A stretch of 64,000 nt of DNA from Camarhynchus parvulus (GCF_901933205.1 NC_044572.1:112790965-112854964); one strand, 5' to 3'. Numbered from the stretch's first letter, positions 37,690 through 52,300 are shown. Program-made: numbers and translations. The notes: a model not told the origin generated them from the letters alone.

Positions 37690-40600
37690 TTTCTGAGACC
37701 ACCTCCTCTGTTCAGCAATCCTGTCTGACAGCAGCTGCTTTATCCAGAACCCAAACCCTCAATTTCTCAGTCTGTACATTCTCTGTGCACAAGCACAAGG
37801 TGCAACCAACCTCCTAATTCGTGACTCTGTCTCATCTCTCCTTATTAATAGAAGGATTCAGAACATGCCAGTTCTGTTTAGCCCAGGTGTTACTGAATTT
37901 TCCTCCCAGCTTGTACCAGTTATATCTAGCAAGAGTAGGCTTCTGCTTGAGGACTCACAAGTTCAGTTTTGGACATTCATACCCTGCAACGTGCCATGCA
38001 TTCATTTACCAGCTGCCTGTTTGTGTCCACAGGCCAAGGTATTTTTTCACCTACAATGCCCATTTACATTGGCTAAACCCAAGGTAAGTCTAAGGATTAC
38101 AGGCTCCAGGATCCTGCTTCCTATTTTCACTGTAACTATTCTCCTAGCTATAATATTCTTAAACCAAATTGAATTTGTATCTGCAGAGACTGTTAGCACC
38201 AGCATTTCTTATCTGTAAACAATCTGTTGTCTCTTTCTTTTTTGTTCTCATCTTAGCCCTTTATAGATTATGACAGAATTTGAGTTTCTCATACCCTCCT
38301 GGGTCTGTTCCCAAATCAGCCTTCACATCCAATGTTCTCGCTGCTCTGCACACCCTTTTTTAATCTCAGCATTTAGCTATGTTAAGATACCTTTTCTGGT
38401 TTGAGGAATTATTGATATTCTTGGGTGCATTTTAACTGCCCCATACAAGGATGGGATCATGTGATTCCCATTAGCATTTACAGGAGTTGTATAATTAAAT
38501 CCCTGCCCAATAAAATGAAGAAAAAATGTACCCTTCTGTCTTATTTCCTTTGCTGGACTGTTGTATGCCATGTAGTTGGATTAGTCACAGTGTGTCAAAA
38601 TAAATGCAGAAGTACCCCTTTCCTCTTTCTTTCTCTCTTTCCCTGCCACTAGAAATTGCCCCTTCTTAACAGGGGAAATTCTTCCTTGTCAGTACTTATT
38701 ATGCCAGAGTCAGGATGTGAGTTTTGAGTATAGAAGGCTGTTTCTTGCAGTTCCCTCATGCTGTCATATTTCCAGGACTTGTGCAACTTGGATGTATTCC
38801 CAGCAGCTGCCATGTAGCTCCAGAGATAATGGATTAAGTTTAATTTACCGCCCCTACATAATGGAAGGAGGTCAAGATTTTCACTTTATTTTGGTTCTTG
38901 GTTTGAAGCCACCCAGCTTGACAGTAGCCAGAATCATTACTAAATTGCAATTGCTTATGAAACAAACCCAATATTCTTAATAGAGCTCCAAGTGGACAGG
39001 TGTTCCCATGGCAATTAGCAGTGAAGGAATTATTAGGGTCATTGCAAAGAAGCCAGAGATGATAGAGATCCTTGGATCCAGGCAGACCTCCGACCCAAGG
39101 TCATAATTGTGCATGGTAATGGTGAAAGCAAAATACTGGTATTGTAAAGAAAGTTTTAGTGTCATTGCATAGGCAACCCTGATATTATGGCTAAATTAGA
39201 TTCTTTTGCTTGTGCAATTATAGGCTTTCAGAGACTGTCACTTTATTATTTGTATATTGCAAAGAGAATGGGTAAATAGCATTTATTCCTTCTCATTATA
39301 AGAGTCAGACTGGTCTCACTGTGATTTCTCCACTTCTGATTAGCTAATTGCACACTGCACTGTGCCAAAAGGAACAGTTTTGTCCACTGCATAAAGAATA
39401 TTCCTATTTCCCATCTACATAAACTATAACTTGCCTTTGGGTTCAATGCAATGGTTTAGCAGTCATCTGCTATTAAATGCTGAGTCATTTGATTGCCGTT
39501 TCTGCAATCTTTTGCTGACTCCAGTGATGCTTCAGCTCTTTGCTTCCTGGTCAAAACAAAGACCCGAATCAGAAGTGGCAGCAGCCAGTTAAGTACCATG
39601 ACTATATTTTTAAATTAGAAAAGTCCTCACTAAGAACAAGTTTTCACATGCTCTGAAGTCAAAACAAGCTTCGGGGAATTCGAATGCATCTTTTATTTCC
39701 ACCTGATTTCTCAGGTCTTTTCATGTCTTTTCACATATGTGTATATATATTTGGGTTAATAAAGTTTATCTCAGTGTTGGCTAAAATGGTTGTTATATAA
39801 ATTATGATCCACATTAAAAATAAGAGCGTATTTTAAAAACAAAAAGGTAATCTCAAGACTTAATTAAAAAAGAGCACCTACAATTCATTTGCTAAGGCAG
39901 GACTGACATAAGGCAAGGTGGATCTTGGTCCCTTGAAAGTGCAGTTCATAATTTTTAAAGGTTGTAGGGATTTGTCTTTCCTTTACCAATTAAGCCTGGA
40001 AGTCTGGTTTACATAAATTACATACCTTGATATGAGAGTGGAAAAATCCATATGGACAAAATATTCTAAACCTATTACTTTTTTTATTAATTTGACTTAA
40101 CATTTTGAAGCAATACAGTGTAAAAAACTAGGCTAATGCCGAAGAAAGCATTCCTAGAGTGATAAAAACAAAATGTAAACTCCTGAGTGAATACTTAAAC
40201 CTCAAAATCTATTAGCAAGACAATCTGCTTGTTTATTCTGCCTAGATTAATGTAAAAGTTGACATAAATAAATGTTATTGTTTAAGTTACTTAATGCAAT
40301 TACTTTCAAATCCCAACAGAAATATTTACTGTCCTGATAATATATCCTGTTTTCTCTGTGTGTTGCTATAGCCACCATTAGTCCTTGTAATAAACAGGTG
40401 TATATTAAAATCCTCTTTCAAATACACAGCAATTCACTATCAGTCTTTAATTTCTGTTGATTTTCTGCATTAAATCATAATCAATTTTTATGACTGAGAT
40501 TTGTATATTTTAAAAAATGCCACCAGACATTATTTGCTCAAGCTTTTGACCAACTGGTAGGAATCACAGCTCAAATACAGTTACTAAAATATACTGGTTC

Positions 40601-43600
40601 TTCAATATAAGGCTAGTACAAATTACAGCAATTACTGTGTTGTCTTACTATGATTTCAACTTGAGCTTTTACTGAAAGAAGAAACATCTGTCAAGCCTGC
40701 TTTCAAAAGCCTCAGAAGTTAATTTACAAGTCAGTTAATTATTTCAGTGCATTTAATAATCCAGTTGGTCACAGAAAAACGAATGTATTAATGACTAGGC
40801 ATTTTATTTGAAACTTCCTCTTTAGCCAGTCTTCTACTTTTAATAAACAGTAATTTATTAAAATAGGGTTTAGTGAGTTAATGGTCATTATTATGAAAGC
40901 AATATTTGCTTTTATTTTTCAAGCACTGCTGTAAAATATCTCAATGATATTTCTGGCTTGAGAAGGCTTTTTCTGTGGAAAGCAGTGAGTGAGTTTTCAG
41001 CCTTCAGGAGTTCCTTTCCAACATAATGCACATATTGTTGCATAATAATTCCAACATGGAAATAATACTCTTCTTTTTGCCTAAGACCAAAATGTATGTG
41101 CTATTAAGCATAGTAACATCAAAAAACATCCTGTAGTTATGTCTTCCACTAAGACCTTCACTGAACACAGGTCAGCAGTAGTTATGTTCCTGCTAAAAAA
41201 GGGAGATGGTTTTTAAAAAATGTTTTCACACTAAAGCAGTTATCCTTTTCCATGCAATAAGGCATTGTGTAGTGTGACTTGGGCACCTGGAGTCTGACTG
41301 CCAGCAAGAATCTCTTCCTGTTTGTGTTGAGAGGAGATAGATAAGATGAAACCTGACCAGCAGATCTGAGGGTGTGTTCTGTGAACATATGGGCTTGTTA
41401 GAGCGCACATGCAAGGTAGTTTTTGGTAATTCACTTCTGTTTGAGGATGCCCACTACAATAGTGCTGCCTTTGTTTTTTTTCCATGAAAAAAGATGAAAG
41501 AATGAGCATCAGTATAAAATATGGCACAGACTAGTTAGTAGACTTGCTACATGCAATGCTGCCAGGACTCATCTGCTTCTGTTACTGAAATAAATTTGTT
41601 ACTACAGTTTGTGCTAGCATCAAAGTACTGATTAAACTACAAGGAAGTGTATTGAATTCTGTTATAGCATAAACAATTGTGTTAACTACTTTGTTGCTAG
41701 GTGCACATAGCTATGCTTCATTGCAGTGTTGAGGTGCTTGAACTAAATTAATTACCAATTAACTAGCAATTTAACTAACTACAAAAAACCCTGAAACAAC
41801 TAAATAAATAAATAAATAAATATGGAAAATACACAAAGACCTCACCTGCACAATGAATGACAGTTTACTCCTCTTGGATAGTCTGCTTCAGAGCAGGGTG
41901 GATTTGGCCCCGCTGTGCCATTCCCCCTGGGTAGCCTGGTACCAAAGCCACTTCACTGCACATCCAGCCTGGGCATCTTAAGATGCAGACATCCTGCAGA
42001 CTGCACTGTAAACTTCAAAGGAAACAGGGAGGATGTGGCCACCAGAAAAAATGAAATTTGGCTTTCCAAAACAGACTAACTTTCAAAGGCCAGAGCTTTT
42101 GCCATCTTAACTTCTACATAACTAATCTGGAGAAATTTAGCATTAAACTCAGTGCAGTCATCTCTCCCTATGGAAACAAAAAAAAAGATATGAAACATAT
42201 ATCTTTAACAAAACAAATGACTCTTACAAGAACTGAGATGTTCAATTTATTGTATGGCAATGGTTATTTAGCTCAAAAAGGAAGGGGAAAGAGGAGTACT
42301 GTGTGCATCAGAAGGAAAAGTGCTTTATTTAGAATTCCTATGATACACAAATAGAGTTATCTGCTGAACCCCCAAACTACCAGTTAGCTCCTCCCAACCT
42401 GGCCACAAGAAGAAGAGGCAAATGAGCCTGGCAAATGCACTTCACACAGATTCCATGCTAGATATTTAGCAATGCTCTAGAAATGCTCAAAATTATTGCT
42501 TTTAAAAGAAAAAGTTGTTTTTTGCTTTGCCTGAGAGAGATTAGCTGAGATAAAAACAACTATGCCCTCAAAATAGGTTTTATCTTTTACTGCTAGATAA
42601 CCACTTAAGCTCTCGGAGTTGATGAAGGTGGGAGATAAGCAGTTGGGGTTAACACAGCTTCAAGGAAACCTTAAGACAGATGCTCTCTTTGTATTTACCT
42701 ACACTAGATTTAACAATTATAAAACATTATCATATACAACGTTGGCTTCAGCTAATCTGTTCAAGAAACATAGATCAGTTTCCTTATGTAATGTGTCTCT
42801 CCTAAAAGTGACAGACACCTCTGTAAAAACAATTTCATTTCTGCAGTGTTAAAAATAAGGGTGATCTGGGGCTTTGTGTGACTGCCTCCTAACTCTGGTG
42901 TTGCTTTCTGCCACTGAAGCAGGACAGCCATATCTCTTCTGACTTTTATTAGCACAAATGAAGTTAACTGGAAGGTTTGATCTCTCTAAAGCAGTGTGTG
43001 CATATTTAGTAACACAAATCATTTAGAGCTATTGTTAAATCCCCTGAAGCATGCAAATTTTTGTTAAGCTTGATTAGTATTTGTTAGTTCCATATGCTCA
43101 AAATCTTTTCATTTTAGGCCGTCTGTTGTTCAGTAAGGAATTAATTTCCAATTTAATCTTTCTATCCACAGTGTGTCCTTCACAGGTACAGTCCTACAAT
43201 AAGATAGTATCAGTGCTTGTTAGAGACAGTAAACTGTAATGTCCATATTAAAGTTAAAAGTATGTATTAAAATACTAAAAGTAGCTCTTTGCCATCTACA
43301 TGCATATTTTAAGTAGCATTCCCATGCTTTCATAAATTACATCTGGAGGACTTAATTGTCATTTAAGAACTCTCAGTGTCTATGGGCAGCAATTTCTCTC
43401 TCTTAGCACAAAGCTTTTCTCAAATCTCCAGTTATGTGAGCTGTACATCTTAGAAAACTTCTACTTTGAATTTTAACCATTGCTGCTGCAGACAATCTCT
43501 CCAAAAACAATCTTTAAATGAAAATTAAAGACATTTATTTAAATTTCATCTATGTTCACTCTTACTGAGCATCTGAAGTTAGCCACCAATATTTGCAAAA

Positions 43601-46600
43601 TTAGTTGGCAATTTTAAAAACTCGAACCCTAGTGAACAGGGAGCTTTGCTGTTCTCCTTCCCCATCTGTAGAATCCAGATCTGTACATTGCTGGAGAATG
43701 CAGCTTCCTTGGTATCCAGTCCTGTAGCCATTTACAAGAAATATGTGGTTCAGGAATTTGGGCATTACCATTTGCTAAGTAGCTAACAGTGATCAGCAGC
43801 TTTGGAAAGAAGTTTCTTACCACAAGGTATGAAGAGATAAAGTCAAGCCTTTCTTTTATGATTAACCTGCTCATTGATAGCAAGGCTTTGTATCAGTTCA
43901 TGCTATGCAATAGAATTATCATTCCTCTGACCAATATTGAGAGTAGAGCTAGGTTTTTTGGCTATAGGCTTAATAAAACCAATGGAGTACTAATGTGGGA
44001 AGCAATTTTTCTGTTTGCATTTTTTTTGTAATTAATAACAGTGGATAAACTTTTCTTTCTATTGGACAAATGCCCTTTTTAATTTTTTTGACAGAAACTT
44101 TCTTATTCAGTCCACAGTTGCAAAATGATTAATTGAAAGGTTAGAACAATGACCAGATTTGCGTGAGCTTATAAATGTCAGACGTAGGTCCAGTCTGGGT
44201 TGCTATTTGAAGTTATTTTTCTATTGGATTTTTTGGTGTTAAATATCTGCATTTTCCACACACGAGGGGTCTTGGGTTGATTGGTTTCCTTGGTAACAGC
44301 TCTTTGCTCTGATTGCATAAGCACACTGGAGTGCTGCAGAGCAGATTACTACAGAAACACACTGGAATTTGATGTAATGGGATGTTGTCTGAGCTGTTAC
44401 TGAGTTCTTAATTCCATTATCCTTTATGTTATTCCCATTAATACTGCATTGTAGTGAAATAAAAAGTAGCTTACTTAAGATTAATCAAATTTCCTTTAAC
44501 AAGTTAGCTGTAGGTTTCTCATAGAAAATTTTTAAATGAATGAAGTTAACCTCACAAAACTCTGAATAAAATGTGCTGTCATGAGTGGTGCAGAAGAACA
44601 CTTAATTCTTGGCAAATTAGTTTGCAAGATAAAAATATTTATACAGCTTAAATTTATGTTGATTGATTGTCTCAGTCATTCTTTCTTCTTAGTCCACAGA
44701 AGAGTTCCCTTGTGTAGTTTTAGCAAATACTCTATGTCAGTCTTTGATAGTCTTCAGAATATTTGTATTTTAATAGAAATTGCATTATTTTGAAGATTAT
44801 GATTAAATCTAAAATGGTAGAGAGTTATTTCAATCAAGTGAGCTATAAACACGGCAGTGAAATCTTCGAAATGCGTAAATTAAAAACTAAAAGGTGTTAG
44901 CTGCAAAAATTAGAAGAAATTGCATGAACGTGTTGTCAACTGCCACATGCCAGGTTGCTGCACTGGAGGCTTTTACGTTGTCTGGAGTCTTGTGAAGCTT
45001 GTCAGACACAATCCCCAGCATTACCCTGATGCTGAAATAAAAGAATCTTTGATCAGTCATAGAATATCTGGCTGTGGAAATGTGTAAGGATGTGCTTGCA
45101 GTAGCTGGCATGGCACTCTGGAGTGAAACTGGATGAAGCCCTCATGACCATGCTGCCAGAATTTCTGTTGTTTTTCTTTGGACTAGCTCAATAAAAATTC
45201 AAGTGGGTTAGGTGCACTTTGTGCCATGGCTTTGGGGTTTTTATGTCCAAAAGTAGAGTGCTTGCACACCCTGAGATCTCCTTATGACCAAGAGATAATG
45301 TGCCTTCTTAAAGTAAATGAGAACAGCTGTGGGGTTTCCTCTGGAAACATGCCACTGATTGAAGCCAAAACCTCCAAGGAAGGACACCCTGAATATCCTC
45401 CAGAGCCTCAAGAATGTGGTCATTTTAATGTTTATAGATCAGTTGGCCAAAGGACATCTGAAGGCAGAACTGACCAGAAAGAAAACCTTTGAGCAGGGAG
45501 GAAGGCAAACCTCTCTAACTGATAAAGTGTATACATTTGAAGAGAAACAGATCCTTATGTATTTTCCTTATTTTCTTCACTTTTTTTTGAATATAATTAG
45601 TATTAATGAGAGTCATGGGTGAGATCTGTGACTGGTCCCTTTATTATTCTCTTTAGAGTAAAAGGACACTTTTTCTTTTTTTTTGCAGCCATTTTACCTC
45701 ATCCATGGTCTGATAATTACAGTAGATGTTTGTGTAAAGGCTGCAGAGCTGTCATCTTTTCTTTTCCTGTGACATTGAGAATGTCAGTTCCTTTCAAGTT
45801 GTTCACACTTTGAGGCCTCTGAAACCCAGGAATACGTCTGGGTTTTGTTTTGCTTTTGAGGAAATTCCACTCCTTCTAGCCCGATTCCTTCAAAGAAGCT
45901 CTCCAAGGGGGATTTTCTGAAGTATCTCATTATTATGGGGTACTTCCACTTAAATAGGTCTTTCTAGCAAGGGACCTTCCCTTATTCCTGGCTAGAGAGA
46001 GACATGACACAACCATGGTCAAGTCTATCTCCCCAGAAATATTCAGTAAAACAGCAATTTCATTAGCACAGACAGGATCTGTAAACAATACCTGGGCAGC
46101 CATACCACCCCTGTCATGTAGATGATCCTGAAAATCCCTCAGGTTCAATACTGAAATTGCTTTTTGAGTCAACTTCAGAGACTTAAATAGGGTATTATGA
46201 ATATATAGGATAATGACAGCATCTGTAAAAGCACATGTTAGAAGCTCTCTCAGCACCTGAGTTTATTCAGAAAGTTTATATATCTCTCCTGAGCCCCTTC
46301 CTTGCTGCAGTTGTTAAAACATGGTTGGATGTGCTCTGGTTGAGTTTTGTGACCCTGTTTTTGGAACAGCCCATAAACAGCTGTGCTGTCACCAGTCAGC
46401 AGAAAATAAACTGTACCATAAGGGCAAGAAAGGAGCTGTGGGCAGAGAGAACCACTTAAACCCTCTTTATCACGCTAAGAAATGTGAAAATGCCTATGTA
46501 GAAAATGAATGTTGACTTCTACATGAAAACACTATGTAAAAGCAAGGCAAGAGACTGAACTGACTCTGGCTCTCTACTTACATATGAAAGATAACGAAAT

Positions 46601-46706
46601 TCCATTTTGTGATTCCAGCTCACGTTGTGTGGTATTTAGAGAGGAGCTTTCTCTTTAGGAAAATATACATTTCAGACTGCTAAGATGTTACTCAAATTTG
46701 AGGTTG
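37690..46706. other. 9-kb repeat-poor AT-rich non-coding stretch
   Basis: No gene, RNA or clear transposon is recognised apart from a small (TAAA)n. A pyrimidine-rich tract lies near 38614-38647. The part about 39.8-41.1 kb and 43.0-43.6 kb is AT-rich with many TAAT/ATTA motifs and no visible repeats, a look often seen in conserved non-coding DNA of vertebrates, although this cannot be tested here. Open frames near 45226-45492 and 45933-46256 are about 90-107 codons long and match nothing I know. Confidence 0.5.
41801..41821. repeat. (TAAA)n microsatellite, about 5 units
   Basis: Five TAAA tetranucleotide units plus one base, in AT-rich DNA. Confidence 0.9.
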
Positions 46707-46966
46707 TAGAATCATCATAGAATCATAGAATGCTTTGGGTTGGAAGGGACCTTTAAGCTCATTGAATTCAAACCCTACCACCATGGGCAGGGACACCTTT
46801 TCCTAGACCAGAGCTCCATTCAACCTGGCCTTGAACGCTTCCAGGAATGGGGCATCCACAATTTCTCTGGGCAGTCTCTTCCTCACCACCCTCACAGCAA
46901 AAGAAATTTTTCCCAATGTCTAATCTAAACCTTCTCTCTTTTCATTTTAATCCATTCCTTCTTGGT
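46707..46966 (-). mobile_element. CR1 LINE fragment, 3' end, reverse
   Basis: This is the longest and best preserved CR1 fragment in the window. It begins on the plus strand with repeated ATCATAGAATCATAGAATG, the reverse complement of the CR1 8-bp terminal repeat, then TTTGGGTTGGAAGGGACC, CATGGGCAGGGACACC, CAACCTGGCCTTGAACGC, TTCCAGGAATGGGGCATCCA and CTCACCACCCTCACAG, and runs on to ATTTTTCCCAATGTCTAATC and beyond. The right (CR1 5') edge is a truncation and its exact place is uncertain. Several terminal repeat units remain, so the 3' end is intact. It is inactive because the reverse transcriptase frame is missing. Confidence 0.96.
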
Positions 46967-48838
46967 TTGCCCCTTCTGCTTCCATACACACTTAATTTTG
47001 TTGATTTAGCATGAACCTCCCTAATTAGAGACTCTTCATACAGGGACTGTGTTATGAAAACTCTTGTTTTGGTCGGTATTTCTTGGTGAAAATATGTTAC
47101 AAATAAATAGTGACATTGTTCCAGGCATGAGGAAGGGTTGGAAAAGTTGACTTTGAAAAGTATTCACAAACTATAAACTGCATCCAGAATTCAAAAATGT
47201 GCAGCTTATAATTATTATTAATATTTAATATTGGCTATTATCTATTATAGTTTAAGGTAATGCAGCATCTGATGTTAAAAACCCCAATTTTTGGGGAAGT
47301 CTCAGGTCAGTCAGAAACCTCAACTTTTGATGAATATCTATCAATTTTTCTGGAAAAATCAAATGGCAGTTACAACTTTTTACAGCCAATGCTTTCCATG
47401 CTGCCCATTGTCACATCAGCCTCATACTCTCACATAGACCAACACGAATCCAAAGCAGCAGCAAGTCAGTGGACTTAGATCTGCTTGCAGCTTGTGAGAG
47501 AGTGGAGTTAGCATTTCTCTGCCAGCAGAGGATTGGGAGTCTTAAGCTGCCTGGAGGCCACTGACTGTGCAGTTGTGTTACTGAAAGGCAGATGGCCTCT
47601 ACAACATGCCATAACTCTGCCTTTTCTTACCCTGTCTAGTGAAGGGGAGACACATGCCTTGAAGCTGGAGGCTGCAGCGCAGTCATTCTCTGTACTGTCC
47701 AGACAGAACAAGCAGGGTAAATGTCTTCTTCGTCTGAATTCTTCCTCTCCTTTCTTGGTTATCAAATTTTGCACCTAATTACTGAGCATGTGGGGTGGAA
47801 CCTAATCTCTTTCTATCCCTAATGGTGTTTAAACATCTTGAAAGACGTCAAATATAATATTCCTGATTATTTTTCCTTTGTAACAATTTTGCAAAAATAA
47901 ATATTAACAATAGGGAGTGTGATCAAGGTTGATGTGAAAGGTCAGAGTTAGGAAGGAAACTAGTTGCTGCAGCAATGAACAATGCAAGTTCACTGTGCCT
48001 TTCTTTTTGCATGGTAAAACACCTTACATAAAATACAGCCTCTTCACAGGCAATACCAAGGTTTCTCTGAAGGATTCTGGAAGGATTAAATAGCCTATTC
48101 AGACATCTTGATGTCCAAAAAAAAATATAATGGCATAAAGAATATAAAAGTAAATTGCACATTTTAGCTGTTAGACATACTTAAAAATGGGAGACAGTTA
48201 TGTCTGTAGCAGTGAAATGTACTTGAAAAATTATTTGTCAAGTCCCTTCTAGAACCAGCAAGGTTGGCTATAAGGACTGTATTGTTTGGCTCAAACTGCT
48301 GAATAAAAAGTCTGTTATATAAGGATATGAAATCTGCCCATGCCCAATGTTCCTGATTGAGAAATTGCATCAAAAATATCACATTACTTGATACAGTATG
48401 TGACTGAGAATAAAGATATTTGAACAAATATTATTGTAGCTTAATAGCGAAACACTGACTTTACTTCTTAAACACATTATGTGTCCTTTAAGAGTTCAAC
48501 AGAATAGATTTTAATGCATCAAAAGAACACCTTTGTGTTTAAAATGTCTGCCAATACTAAAAATTAAACAGAACAGACTTCCAAATCAATATTAGTCATT
48601 CTATAATTAAAAGTTTTACCCTATGAAGTATGTGCAGAATACTAAATACAGTTGTGCAGTCTAACCACCTTCAAAGAGATTTCATATTGGAGAACTCCCT
48701 AAAACAGAGATTTTTCATAAAACTTTGCCATTCTCTATTTATCTATACTAGCATAAACAAGCTCTAATGATAAGCCAAGGAAAGTTTCATTATTCAGTTG
48801 ATGGATCTATTACACTTTACACTGTATTTATGTGTTAT
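46967..48838. other. Unique non-coding stretch
   Basis: No gene or transposon is recognised. Overlapping opposite-strand frames near 47508-47778 mirror each other and show no family features. Confidence 0.5.
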
Positions 48839-49350
48839 TGTGGGTGGACCTTGGCTGGCTGACAGATGCCCACCAAGCCACTCTCTCACTTCTCTTTCCC
48901 AATGGGAAAAAGAGGGAAAAAATAGAGTTAATTGAAGCAAAGGCAATTTAGTGAAGATTTAATCTTGGCTTTCCATCAGCAGGTGATTCCACCTAAGATG
49001 TCATACATGTAGTGATTGCTTCAGAAGACAAACATCTTAACAGTTAATGCCTCTCCTCCTCCTCCTTTCTCTTAGCTCTTGTTCCTGAACCTCATGTCAT
49101 ATGGTATGGACCCCTTGGTCAGCATGGGACAGCTGCCCTGGCTGTGTCCCCTCTCAGCCCTTTGTCCATGCCCAGCCTGCTGGAGGAGGGGAGCAGAATG
49201 TTGGAGAAACATTGCTGATGCTGTGCCAATGCTGCTCAGCAGTACCAAAACACCGGTGCGCTACCAGCACTTTTCAGCTGCCAAGGCAAAGCACAGCCCT
49301 GCAAGGACTGCTGTGGGGAGGCTGACTCCATCCTGCACACAGCCAGTACA
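48839..49350 (+). mobile_element. ERVL-type avian solo LTR, 512 bp, forward
   Basis: The start TGTGGGTGGACCTTGGCTGG with CAGATGCCCACCAAGCC closely recalls the opening of a common bird LTR. The second half, with TATGGTATGGACCCCTTGG, CCTGGCTGTGTCCCCTC, TGCTGCTCAGCAGTACC, AAAACACCGG and a final AGCCAGTACA, recalls the end of the chicken ERVL-type LTR. TG...CA ends are present. The flanking 5-mers are GTTAT and ATTAC; they differ by two transitions, which would fit a decayed 5-bp duplication but is weak. No internal retroviral sequence remains. Frames of 74-100 codons inside this GC-richer block are chance frames of the LTR. Family assignment is from memory. Confidence 0.85.
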
Positions 49351-52300
49351 ATTACTCTAAGCTGGGCTCCAGCTAAGCTTTCTTTGCTGCGGCCAGGCTG
49401 GCTCTGCAGTGTAGACATGATTAAAAGTGATTTTGTGGTTAAAGAAAGGAGTGGCATAAAGAAATATAGACTGGGATAAATTCCTGCATCTGCTCCTACA
49501 AAATCTCCATATATTCCCTCTCTTTTTCTTACTAACATAGGGAAAATATCTTCTTTCCTGTGCTTTAATTACCAGGTTAGATGACAGACGGGGTGGCACA
49601 GGAGCTGACTTCTGGCGCGTTGCTACATACACATAAGTGCTATGTGGTGATGTTCTCATTTACTGCACCTCTGTGCGACTGTAGCAAAACTCATCTTCAC
49701 TAATGCTCTTAATTATATCAAAACAATCACTTACAATTGTGAATAAATTGTTTGAATAAAACTTTGATTAAGAATGTGGCATTTTCACAGGTTTAATCTA
49801 TAGGTTGATTTTTCTTGTCCTTGTTCCTCATCCCGTTCTCTGTCCCTCAGTTTTCTTGGCTGAACCATATTGGTTTCTGGAAATTTACCTGTATAAATAT
49901 AGACCACTGGCAAATCCAGCTTCACAGCTACAAGAATTTTTTCAGGCTATTTTTACCTGTAATATTTACATTCAAACTTGCAGGCAATATCAAGTCAACA
50001 TTTGTAACTGCAAAAATATTTTATTTCAAAGCCCTAGATACCTCGAAGTTAAGGCACAACAAACGTTGTTATACTTGCCTATTGTCAATAGGGTTTTTAA
50101 AAGGCTTTCATCCACTAGAAGGAAAGAAACAGCCCTTTTTTATTAAATATGGAGTACAAGTGATTGCGGTCTCAGGTGATCTTAGGATTTTGTGGGGCTT
50201 TTGACCTAAAATCAGAAAATTAGGTTATTCTAAAGTACAAGTAGGAGCAGAAAGCCACTTCTACACTATTTTTCCCATTGACTTTTAAAAAGCCTCTACT
50301 ACTTCTAATGAAAATTATTTGAAGGGAGTCATAGGAATTAAAAAACAATCCAGATTTCAAAGCTAGTATAGCCACAGAACCACATGAGACATTTAAGTGT
50401 TGACAGTAATCAGAAATAATCATCTTCAATGCTGATTTCAAAGATATCAGAAAAAATGCTCTTCTTTGAGGGAAGAATATAATTTGATAAAACATACTGG
50501 TAATATGAGTTGTTTCCCTTAATATTGTTAAAAGCAGGTTACAACATGCAGCTGAAAATTAGCATCTGTCTTCTCTGTGAATTGACAGAGAAGGGTAAGG
50601 ACAGCTGTGGCTGCTGACCAAACAGGGATGCAGTTGTGGCTCCTAAACTTTTGCAACTTTGAGTGGAAGCATGGGCTGTAGGATGCATCAGAGAAGTGTT
50701 CCCACCCAAGGAATCATTTGTCCCTCATAATACCAACAATATAGGTATATTTCCAAAAAACAAAATGCCATTTTTAGACCCATGAGGTTTTTTAAAAATA
50801 AAGACAATGTATAGTTTAGTGATTGTACACAGTGCCAACTCATATACCTTGTGTCTTCTTACTCATTCCTGACCAGGGGTTCAAACCAATAACTTTGGCT
50901 TGGGTAGAATATACTGAAAAGGATCCTGTATCCAGATGCAGGGAATACTTTTCAGGAGATAGTGTCTGCAAACCTCTAGATCCATTCCCAGAATATTCAA
51001 TTGGCCAGATGTGCAGTGGCTTTCTCCTCCTGGTCATAAAGACTGCTATATAACCTTTTTTACTCAACCAGCCAATAGCTTTCATATCTGGGACAGCAAA
51101 AAATGGTGGACAAAACACCATATTTTTGTGGCTTCTCATCTTTTAAACAAAGTATTGTACTCTACTGGCAGCTGTGTTTACTTTTCTAATGAAGTGAAAC
51201 CTCCATGCAGCTGCTCCTCGAGATCTTTCATGACACTACTGTGGTTTCTCAGTGCTACAGAAGCACCATGGACACCCCACGGCCACAGGAATTTGTGAGG
51301 TCCGGCCCTTGGTTATGCAGTGCTTCTACAATGCTGTAATGATGATTAGGTGACTGCTGAGGCAGAAACTTTTGGGGTTACTAGAGAACATTTTAATAGA
51401 AAATTATTATTGTTCTAAACCACATTTGAAAGTTTGAATTGTGTTTCTCCTGAATTGGAACTGTGCCTGGTTTTCTTTGTATTGACCATAATAAAAAAGC
51501 TGCCAAGGGAGTACACAGGGTTTTACTGTGTCAATTCTGTGAGATTGAACAAAGTTTTTATGGAGCGATTTAAAGATATGATAATTCATCATTTATCTAT
51601 CATTAATTAATCAATGTATTATTAGATATTATTATAATACATTATGTATTATTAGAATATATTATTAGTAGTAAAATTTATTATTTATTAATTAACATAT
51701 TAGAGCCCCACAATCTACAGTGCACCCATTGGCATTGTGGATAAACATTGTTGTTCTTTTTCTGTGGTGCATCACAACACTTTTCTTGCATTCTATATAA
51801 TGGATTGGTGCATAAAGAAGAAAAACTTAGTTTTGGGATGAAATATGATATGATTTTTAAATGTGGGTTTTAAAGTAAAAATATGTTTGAAAAAGTTATG
51901 CTTGCACTTGCTCTTTATTCTTAGTTTTGAAATGCTCTTAAATATTTTTTTTGAAAATCAAATTCTCAAGGTTTTTTTGCTTCAGGACCTAGATTTGGGT
52001 AAGGAATAGATTCCAGCAAGAAAGATGTAGAGAGAAATGAGCAAAAATAAATAGAAAGCATTTCTATACTGTCTACAGTTCCATTTCTTTACTCTGTGTG
52101 TTGTTTTGAGGGACTATTCTTGTTGAACTTTATTTTATTCCTAAATAGATATTGACTTCCTTAAAAAAAGTGGACACGAAAGTTTTGCCCAATAGGTCTA
52201 GCACCATTTCTTCGTAAATTTTCATACTAAATAATGCCATAGAAAATATGTCAACCTTTTCTAGTTAGCAGCAAATGATGATCAATGGTTCTATGATAAT

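Noticed and set aside
49079..49360. Overlapping open frames with many C, P and W residues on the plus strand
   Set aside because: They lie within the ERVL-type LTR, whose GC-rich sequence lacks stops by chance. LTRs of this type do not encode proteins.
50840..51139. Minus-strand frame of 99 codons with fairly protein-like composition
   Set aside because: An opposite-strand frame overlaps it, no family is recognised and no polyA or convincing splice sites flank it.
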